From the NCBI GenBank assembly GCA_963675135.1, contig OY776124.1:13840677-13904676 (forward strand): a stretch of 64,000 bases of DNA. Direction: 5' to 3'. Made by a program: the position numbers and the translations under genes. This stretch comes from Galeopsis tetrahit (Eukaryota; Streptophyta; Magnoliopsida; Lamiales; Lamiaceae). Shown piece after piece: positions 56,316 through 64,000 of this stretch. Within the stretch, counting starts at the first letter, position 1. Each line of letters begins with the position of its first letter. The notes below the pieces were generated by a model that was not told where the DNA came from, made no database searches, and saw only the letters and a program-made list of their open reading frames with translations.

Positions 56316-57965
56316 GTTCTTTTATTTCCGTCCGGCTTGAAGACGTTAAACTTAGCGCTAAATGGGAGACAACCCATTCTTTATTGCTTTCTTTTATTAT
56401 TTTTTAGATTTGTAGTTTGTTTGATCTTTTTGTTGAGTTTTATTTTGTAGGTTGAGTGTTTTGTTGGTGTGCAATGATGAACTATGTGCATGGTGAAGCT
56501 CGAGGTTGTGATGGTGCTTTGGTGTTAAGAAGTTCAAGGGACAATCGGTTGTGGTAGCTTGCTTCTTTGGTGAGCTACGTTGGTGATAAAATTCTAAGGT
56601 AACACACTCATTCTCAAACTTTGCATTCAACTAGAGTTTCATTTAAGTTTGGGGGAGATTTCGTGTGTTTACCTTCATTTATATTACACCGTTGTTTCTA
56701 GTTTTGGTGATTGAAATATCTTGTGGATTGTTGGTATTTGAGGCATAATTGATGGTGATTGTTGGCTTTTGAAGTTTGGTTAAGTTTTGTGGTATTGATT
56801 GATGCTTGCTTGTTCACTTGATTATGTGAAGATTTGTGCTTGAGTTGGTGCTCTTAATTCATGATTAGACAAGCTTGTGAGCTTTAGAGCCTTTAGACTT
56901 TCATATATTGTGGTCTATTTTCCTTCATGTGAGTATCTTTCGTGCTTTTGTGCTCTAGAACTTGCCAATTGTCTTGTTTGAGGCTACTATTTGTGTGAAA
57001 TCTTTGGAAGTGATATAAGGCCATCTTTGTTTTGATAGTCACTTGGCCAAATTTTCCATACCAAATGAAAATTTTCCGTAGTTAGCCACTTTGAGCCTAT
57101 TGACTTATATTCTTTGGCAACCTACATATTTAGGCCATTGTCCATCTTTTATGAGCCTAATTTTCATATGAACTAGTGGAGCTTGAAAGTTGACAAATGT
57201 GGTTGAATTGAGGTGAAATGTGAATTTGATGGATTTGTTTGGTTGAAAAATGAAAAGAATGAAAAAAAAAAAAAGAAAAGATGAAGTGTGAGTTGTACAT
57301 GAAAAAGATTGAGTTGATGAAAAAAGAAAAACGTTGAAAGGAAAACTCTCTTTTGTACAAACATTTGGTAGAACTTGAAGTTCGAAAATGCTAAAAAAGT
57401 TTTGGTGATAAAGAATGTGCTTAAAGGAGTGAGCAAATGAATTATGAGAGTTTGGAATTTAGTTGCAATCGGCCAATTGCAATTTTCCTCTTGAGATTTA
57501 GAGACGTTCCTAGGCGTCTTTACTCCTCGCTCCACTAGTTTACTAGTCACTTTATCCAAACTTTCCTCACCTTAACAAAAAAGCCTACATTACAACCAAA
57601 TGTGAAGTCCTTATTGATTCATTGATTGAACACTTTCATGTGGTGGAGAACTTAGACATTTGTCAAGCATATGATAGTGTACTTGTGTGATTTGATGTTG
57701 AGAGAATACACTTCCTTGATATACACTTTGAGTGTTGAGAGATACACTTACTTGTGAGGAAATTGTGAATTGAGCACTTAATCTTGCATGAATTTGAGCA
57801 TAACTTGTGAATTTGTTTGTTGATATTTTTACCTCTTGGTTTGACTAGATTGAGGAAAGTTGACAATCACTTATTCAATTTTGATTGAATTTCTTCGCAA
57901 TCCTCCCACTTGTTTTATATTTCTTTCGTTGCTCGGGGACGAGCAACACTTTAAGTTTTGGGGGT
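56316..57965 (+). other. Long 3' non-coding part of the Athila-like element
   Basis: Contains the gcgctaaatgggagacaacc block (56359-56378), gtttgggggagatttcgtg (about 56648) and, just before the 3' LTR, gctcggggacgagcaacac with ttaagttttgggggt. No ORF of note. These blocks are typical between the last ORF and LTR in Athila-type elements. Confidence 0.7.
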
Positions 57966-59760
57966 TGATTAGTGTGAAAATTTCTTGAAATTCATGTGTT
58001 TATTTTGCATAATTTTGAGGATTTTGTTGCATTATTCACACTAAATTGACTAATTGCACTTGAAATAAGAAAGGTATGTGTTTTGCTATTTTTTTTAGGT
58101 AAATTGAACTTATTTGGAAGCAAAATACGTGTCTGAGAATTCATGAAGTCAAGAAGATAACTGCACCATTGGATGCGTCTCGAAAAAATGAGTGAAATGG
58201 AAAAAAGAATCAAGTCAATTGGTGGTTGGAAGCTCAAGATATGATCGTAACAAGAAAGTGTGAAGATGAAACAGATTCCACTCGAAGAAATAATAAGAAA
58301 CAGATAGTGGAAGTGATGTGATGGATATGATAAAGAATGTGCTTAAAGGAGTGAGCAAATGAATTATGAGAGTTTGGAATTTAGTTGCAATCGGCCAATT
58401 GCAATTTTCCTCTTGAGATCTAGCCGTGTCAACCCACTCGGTTGACAGAGTGAAATATGCTTCCAGATCAGTTTCTGGACTTCCAACTCACTCGGTTGGC
58501 CGATTCAAACCACTCGGTTGACCGAGTCAACTTGCTGATGCACGAAAATTCGAGAATTTTAAAGGATTTCAAGGGCCTAAGTGCAAATCTCGTCTCAAGT
58601 ATTCTTCCAAGCTATAAATAGCTCCTCAATCGGATTGTTTAGGAGGATTGGCCTCACTTTCACACACTCAAACCCTAGATTACTCTCTTAGGTAGATTTT
58701 TACATATTTTACAAGTTTCATTCCATAGATTAGTTTCAAATTTAGTATTTAGGTTGGGTTCTTGAAGATTTTGGCTACATTCACTTGTAATATTCTAGAT
58801 TGTTGAAGAATCATCAAGGTGACTTCCACCCAAACTCTATTTTGTTATATTATTGATATTTTTATGTCTCTTTCTAGTTCTCTTGTTGTTTTAGCCATGG
58901 GTGTTTCATCAAACACCATGGGTTAAGCTTTTTATGCTTTGGGTGTATGAAACCATGTGAATATTTAGTGTTAAAATTGTTTATGCTTTGATTATTGTTG
59001 CTTCTCTTATTGGGTTTTATTGGTGCTTTGTGTATTAACTTCTATTAATCCATATTTTGAGGCATGTTTAGCGTAGACGAGAGTTACATGAACATGTGTA
59101 AATTTATGGTGTGAGTTGATTGGTATACAAATGCGTTTATTATACTTTTAATTCGTCGAGAGAGAGTTAATCGTATTAGAAACCCATTTAAGAGACGTTA
59201 ATTACTTGAATGGTTATTTGGGTAGTTGGTGAGGATTAGGAAGAGGTCTTATTACCGGCGGGTTTGGGAACACCTTAGACGTAAGGCTATATAGTACCCG
59301 AAGGGAAACTATTTTTATCCTAGCATATTGATGCTCTTAGTAAGACCAAATTGAAGCATAAAAACGGTATAAACAATCTCACTCGATTTCACTAGGTAGA
59401 GAACACCCGAAGCATTCCCAACCTTTGCACTTCTACGAATTTAGATTCGTAGTTATTCTTTACTTTAATTGTCATTTTCTCATTTTCTTAGTTTAGTAGT
59501 TAATTTTACTTATTATGATTGTGTTTAGTTTAATTTATTGTCTTTAGATTATTATTTAGCTTTAGTTTTGCATCCAGCTCCCGAAATCGTAGCTACATTA
59601 GGTATGACAACACACTACTCTAGGGATTCATTGCACTAATCCACCTCTCATGGTTCGATACTACTTGGTCGAAATACTTACGTGTATACTACTACGATCC
59701 CTTATGCTTGAGGGGAAGTAGTTAGTCAAATAAGTTGTACTAAAAATTCGTTCAAGTCAA
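57966..59760 (+). repeat. Athila-like 3' LTR with a patchwork insertion
   Basis: 1,795 bp, 169 bp longer than the 5' LTR. About 150 bp at 58282-58430 replaces a few bases, and a further 24-27 bp near 58500 duplicates the ccactcggttgac motif. The rest aligns with the 5' LTR with scattered differences. Confidence 0.9.
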
Positions 59761-59765
59761 ACTAT

Positions 59766-60286
59766 AAATATCACTTGCAATTCATTTGATAATGATGTTT
59801 TGTGGATGACTTAATTGAGACTAAACTAAGCCTGATCCGGATGCATTGCAATGTGTGTAGCTTGTATCAGTCTTTGTAAATGCACTTAAGGTTTTACTTG
59901 AAATTATTACAAATAGCAATGGATATATATATTTAAATTTAATATCTTCTTACATCACTTAAACTAGTTAATTATACCAGATAAATCAATTGTGTTTAGC
60001 TTTAGAAGTTAGTTTATTTATTACAATATCAATGATAATGTTACTGATAGTCAAGATATTATAAGCAAGAGCAAATGTTAATTAACGGTTTTCATTCCAA
60101 AACTAACGGCTGAGACCAAATTTGCATGATAAAGGACCACTTTGATAATGGAGTGTTAAGTAAAAAAATGTACTAAATATATTAATTTTTTATAGTATGT
60201 GTTAAAAATAAACTGTTAGAAAAAAGTTAAGATATTATGAATTCATTAATTAATTTAATGAATGTACAGTATAAGTATATTTTATA
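59766..60286. other. Intergenic DNA
   Basis: AT-rich; no gene or element recognised. Confidence 0.5.
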
Positions 60287-60581
60287 CTCCCTCCCTCCCT
60301 CTGTACTTGAAAAGCTTGCGGTGCTTTTCTGGTACGAAGATTAAGAAAAGTGTAATGATTAGAGTATTGAAGTGTAATTTTGTAAATTTTTATATATAAT
60401 GTAAATAAAGTAGTTGGATTGAGTGTATGGTAGACTCTAAAAGTAATGACATAAAGAGTAAATATGTGTATATTGTGAGGGTGAAGATTGTAATGACACT
60501 TTCCATTTAAGGGTATGCAAACTTTTGGAAAACAAACTAAAAAAGAAAGTGTGAAAACTTTTTAGAAACGAAAGGAGCATG
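60287..60581. mobile_element. Diverged Stowaway-like MITE
   Basis: Left CTCCCTCCCTCCCTCTGTAC; right aacgaaaggagcatg is a poor match. Inner sequence (taatgacat, gtgagggtga, gtaatgacac) matches the inverse of other Stowaways here. TA on both sides. Confidence 0.5.
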
Positions 60582-61131
60582 TAATTTTGGTACTCATGTT
60601 AAAAATCTAAACAGGAGGTTTTGGGAGATCATCCTTTTTTTTCCCAGTCTATACATATACTACTAATTTTTTAATTTCAGACCAACTACACTGAATACTG
60701 ATTCAACTATTTTCATCAGCTTACATTTGACCTACAACACACCATAAGATACATCAACCATAGTCTTGGCACCTAATTGCACATACAACTTATCTCCTTG
60801 CTTAATTGGTGTGTGGATACAGTCTTAACACAAATTAATTGAAAGTTGATAAGACCAAACTTGCAAGAAAAACGACAAACTTTGAAACATACATCGGTGG
60901 TCCCTAGGTGCCAAACATGACAATTCAAGCTTTGATATTATGAGATTTTCTAAAAAAGGTTGTGAAAAAGATGGATCACTCCGAAATGTCCCCTTCAAGC
61001 TCATAAAATAATTTCATTAACGATGGTCCCGCAACAACAGCTGTCTTGGAGGAAATAAATAAATGGTGTAATTAAAGGCTCACACATGGTAAGTACTGCC
61101 ACTTCGATCAACTTGTACTAGTTTTCTTTCT
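60582..61131. other. Intergenic DNA
   Basis: No gene recognised; no element ends identified. Confidence 0.45.
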
Positions 61132-61167
61132 TTGCAATAAAGAGCTTTTTACTGATCAAAAAAAAAA
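61132..61167 (+). mobile_element. 36-bp LINE tail insertion with 11-bp TSD
   Basis: ttgcaataaagagcttttta...gatc plus A10, flanked by GTTTTCTTTCT on both sides (61121-61131 and 61168-61178). Looks like an extremely 5'-truncated L1-type insertion. Confidence 0.7.
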
Positions 61168-61289
61168 GTTTTCTTTCTCAATGTCATTTAACCACCCTTG
61201 TATTATTATATACCATGTCATTGGATTGCTACATAAGGTAAAGATCATTCCTTGGAATTTGTACGTCAACTATGGTAAAAGAAATTCAA

Positions 61290-61513
61290 ACGAAAAGAGG
61301 CTCTTCGATCTACTCGGACAATGTGTAGTGTGGAGACTATGAAAAATCAGAAATGACCTTATATTCAATGATTCAATATTGATTACGGATGAGATCATCG
61401 ATGGTTCATGAAAATGGTTGAAAACTCGCTTCTCCTCTTTTTTGAATTCCCTTTATGATTGTCCTACCCTATAGCAATTACTCTATAACGATTCCGTACT
61501 TAACCTTTCAAAA
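61290..61513 (+). pseudogene. 5'-truncated LINE ORF2 tail
   Basis: One frame reads WRL-stop-KIRNDLIFNDSILITDEII and then KWLKTRFSSFLNSLYDCPTL, the style of the C-terminal end of plant L1 ORF2 (W..RN..IF), followed by about 60 nt of 3' end and a poly(A) run at 61501-61511. Two or more stops; dead copy. Confidence 0.65.
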
Positions 61514-61683
61514 AAAAAAAAGTAAAAAACAATATGACAAACACGTGACATGTTAAATACTTCTCCAGGGCTCCATCCATGGTTAAATTACATATTTTGT
61601 TATTTTGAGCATTCATAATGAGTTACTCATTTTCACTTTTATCACATCTTGCTCTCTCTCTTTACCATTTGTATTATTCTCTT

Positions 61684-62321
61684 TGTTACGGAATTGTATT
61701 CACAAAGCAACTCCTTACAAATGATAAATCAAGACAGCTAGAAACGCAATGAATTGAAACTTATAAATAACTCAAAGAAAGAACACGAGATTTACGTGGT
61801 TCGATCAAATGATCTACGTCCACGGAGGATAGAAGACTCTCTTCACTAATCACAATATGAAAGTTACAGATTACAAGTATACACAAAGCTTGATCTCTCT
61901 CTTGAACTCTCTAAGTGTGTTACCCATAACCTATGCACTAGATGGTGTATTTATAGATGTACAATGCATTGGATAACCGCCACTAACCAACTAACTAAAT
62001 AACAGAAATAACATAATTAACTAACTCTGAAAACTAGATTTCAGTAGACTTGACCCAGCAGACTTGGAATAAGCTGAGTTGGCTTCAACAGACTTGTCTC
62101 AGCAGACTTGGCCCAACTCTCCTGAAATGACTTCAGACGACTTGCTTCAGCAGAGTTGTCCAAACTCTTAATTTCAGATTAGTTGACTCCTAATAAGACC
62201 ACTAAACCTTATCAGTTGAATTACACCTTAACCAACTTTGCTGAACTCCAAGATCAGATCACTAGCAACTCTTCTGATAGATAGATATTAGATGACATCC
62301 AATATTGCATTAATCCTAACA
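61684..62321 (-). repeat. Copia-3 3' LTR
   Basis: 638 bp, TGTTACGGAATTG to CCTAACA on the plus strand (minus: TGTTAGGATT...). A minus-strand TATAAATA lies near 61950. Repeated cagacttg/cagcagacttgg motifs are seen at 62045-62150. Confidence 0.85.
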
Positions 62322-62388
62322 ATTCTCCACCTTAATGCAAGATTGCCTTCTTCCCAGCCCTCCTCAAGGCTGTTTGTTCATTCTCTTC

Positions 62389-62796
62389 TTAATGAACATC
62401 CCAGGTACTAAGGTTTACCAACTCCATACAATGGTTGAACTTATTGCTTGGTAATGCCTTAGTTAACATATCAGCTGCATTCTCTTGTGAAGTTACCTTC
62501 TGAACTTCAACAATGCTCTTCTCCAAAATGTCTCTAAAAAAATGTAACTTCACATCAATGTGCTTTGACCTCTCATGAAACACTTGATGTTTTGCTAGAT
62601 GAATTGTACTTTGATTATCACACAACACAGGAACACTCTTCTGATATATGCCAAAATCTCTCAGAATGCCCTTCAACCACATTGCTTCCTTCACATCTTC
62701 TGTTAAGGCTATGTACTCAGCTTCTGTTGTGGATAAGGTCACCATGGATTGTAAGGCTGCTCTCCATGTTATAGCAGTGCCATACAATGTAAACAC
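62389..62796 (-). pseudogene. Copia-3 RNase H
   Basis: 135 aa: ITWRAALQSMVTLSTTEAEY (Glu), VLCDNQSTIHLAKHQVFHER (Asp), RSKHIDVKLHFFRDIL and AADMLTKALP. The upstream continuation (VDSDF, stop TGA near 62828, NINTRKSLSGYVF) is in the same frame, so the first catalytic Asp region is present but separated by a stop. Confidence 0.85.
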
Positions 62797-63005
62797 ATAA
62801 CCAGATAAAGACTTTCTTGTATTTATGTTTCAAACAAAATCAGAATCAACAAATCCAATCAAAGGTCTCTTGGTATCAGCTGATTTCTCAAACAACAATC
62901 CTAAGTCTTCTGAACCATTCAAATATCTTAGAATCCATTTTAAAGCTTCCCAATGTAGCTTCCCTGGATTTCCCATGAACCTACTCACCATACTAACTGC
63001 ATAGG

Positions 63006-63398
63006 CTACTCCATTTGCTTTTTCTCTTCAGCTGTTTGAGGAGATTGCTTGACTGACAACTTGAATTGCTGGCCAAATGAAGTACTAACAGGCCTGGACT
63101 GGTGCATAAGGAATCTTCTCAACAGCTTCTGGATGTAACCTTTCTGGGACAAGAACAACTTCCTTGCTTTCCTGTTTTTGAGAATATCCATGCCTAATAT
63201 TCTCTTGGCTTCACCCAAATCCTTCATCTCGAACTTGCTACTCAACTGCTGCTTCAGCTGGGTATTCTTTCTCATACTCTTGCTAGCTATTAACATATCA
63301 TCTACATAGATCAGTAGATAGGTGCTCTCTAGATAATCTTGTTTACCAATATATACACATCCATCATATTTGCTTCTTAAGAAACCAATAGAAATCAT
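63006..63398 (-). pseudogene. Copia-3 reverse transcriptase, C-terminal half
   Basis: SIGFLRSKYDGCVYIG, catalytic YVDDMLIASKS, KFEMKDLGEAKRILGMDI and QKGYIQKLLRRF. After KKQM the segment that normally carries the G-S-x-MY...TRPD motif is missing and the frame shifts to AYAVSMVSRFMGNPGKLHW, pointing to an internal deletion near 63000. Confidence 0.85.
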
Positions 63399-63434
63399 GA
63401 ATGTATCAAACTTTCTATACCATTGTCTAGGACT

Positions 63435-63956
63435 CTACTTGAGCCCATACAATGATTTCTTAAGCAAGCATACCTTACTTTCAGTTTCAGGCATGATAAA
63501 CCCTTCTGGTTGATGCATATATATTGTTTCAGCTAGTTCTCCATGTAAGAATGCAGTTTTAACATCTAGCTGGTGTAACTCAAGATCATCTTGAGCAACC
63601 TTAGACAAAAGTAATCTTATTGAACAGTGTTTAACAACAGGAGAGAATACCTCATTGAAGTCCATGCCTTCTCTTTGTGTGAATCCTCTTGCCACTAACC
63701 TAGCCTTGAATCTGATCTGCTCTCTAGCACCACCAAATCCAACTTCAAGCTTCTTCTTGAACAGCCATCTTTAGCTGACCAACTTCTGGTTGTCTGGCTT
63801 CTCCACAAGGATCCAGGTCTCATTCTTCTCTAAGGACTGCAACTCTTCTGACATGGCTGCTATCCACTGCTCTCTTTCAGGACTGGAGATAGCTTCCTTA
63901 TAGTTTGTTGGCTCATAATGCTCCACCTCTTCTGCTGTGATCAGAGCATATAACAC
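63435..63956 (-). pseudogene. Copia-3 reverse transcriptase, N-terminal half
   Basis: Two pieces in one frame: YKEAISSPEREQWIAAMSEE with LEKNETWILV ending in TAA at 63771-63773, then WLFKKK and MARGFTQREGMDFNEVFSPV, QLDVKTAFLHGELAE and SLYGLK, ending in TAG at 63435-63437 where relatives have Gln (GLKQ-SPRQW; SPRQW follows in frame). The remainder of pol lies outside the window. Confidence 0.85.
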
Positions 63957-64000
63957 AAGATCAGCCTGACCAAACCTAGATGGGGGGTGAATCTGCCTTC

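Larger units (their letters stand above)
53532..59760 (+). mobile_element. Non-autonomous Athila-like gypsy element
   Basis: 6,229 bp, flanked by ACTAT on both sides (53527-53531 and 59761-59765). LTRs of 1,626 and 1,795 bp start TGATTAGTGTG and end AAGTCAA. The primer site TGGCGCCGTTGCCGGGGA follows the 5' LTR directly, as in Athila/Tat elements. The 3' side holds the conserved gacgttaaacttagcgctaa..gggagacaaccca block, a tgctcggggacgagcaacac block and a purine tract ttttgggggt. Only one ORF of 316 aa is present; protease, RT, RNase H and integrase are all missing. Confidence 0.93.
61684..64000 (-). mobile_element. Ty1/copia retrotransposon, 3' part (Copia-3)
   Basis: The minus-strand element continues past the window end. 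Visible: 3' LTR, purine tract GGTGGAGAA just before it, RNase H and most of RT. Broken by several stops and an internal deletion, so older than Copia-1 and Copia-2. Confidence 0.88.

Overview
The window is an AT-rich piece of a plant nuclear genome, most likely a eudicot. The evidence is one intron-containing plant-type gene, abundant Stowaway-type MITEs, hAT and Mutator MITEs with clean target-site duplications (TSDs), Ty1/copia elements primed by initiator-Met tRNA, and an Athila-type Ty3/gypsy element with the classic TGGCGCCGTTGCCGGGG primer site. The exact species cannot be told from sequence alone.

Layout. 1-5.4 kb: a hAT end, AT-rich intergenic DNA and a probable non-autonomous Helitron (minus strand) built of internal duplications. 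6.39-8.18 kb: the only intact-looking host gene, five exons encoding a predicted 275-aa plant protein of unknown function. 8.6-17.1 kb: MITE cluster and a 4.1-kb long-inverted-repeat Mutator-like element carrying GC-rich gene-like sequence and a nested hAT MITE. 17.4-22.4 kb: a young, nearly complete copia element (Copia-1) with few disabling lesions. 22.4-32.5 kb: nested small DNA transposons, a solo-LTR/TRIM-like insertion and exon-like relics of a degraded gene. 32.8-42.5 kb: a large palindrome with arms of about 2.4 kb derived from a gypsy-associated upstream ORF, its right arm split by a second young copia element (Copia-2). 42.9-43.9 kb: a degraded gypsy pol. 44.0-44.6 kb: an inverted LTR pair with one TSD. 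44.7-48.7 kb: a gag-only gypsy element (TR-GAG type). 48.8-53.5 kb: MITEs and unannotatable intergenic DNA. 53.5-59.8 kb: a non-autonomous Athila-like element. 59.8-61.7 kb: intergenic DNA with LINE tails. 61.7-64.0 kb: the 3' part of a third copia element (Copia-3), running off the window.

How it fits together. Apart from the one host gene this is a nested transposon neighbourhood. Several non-autonomous elements (TR-GAG, Athila-like, MITEs, Helitron, Mutator-like) would need proteins supplied elsewhere. The retroelement ORFs are repeatedly broken by TAG where relatives have Gln, the outcome expected when methylated cytosines in CAG (CHG) sites deaminate, which suggests long-term epigenetic silencing. 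The large palindrome and the inverted LTR pair are the most likely places for a regulatory role, as possible sources of double-stranded RNA. No viral, toxin or bacterial operon content was seen.
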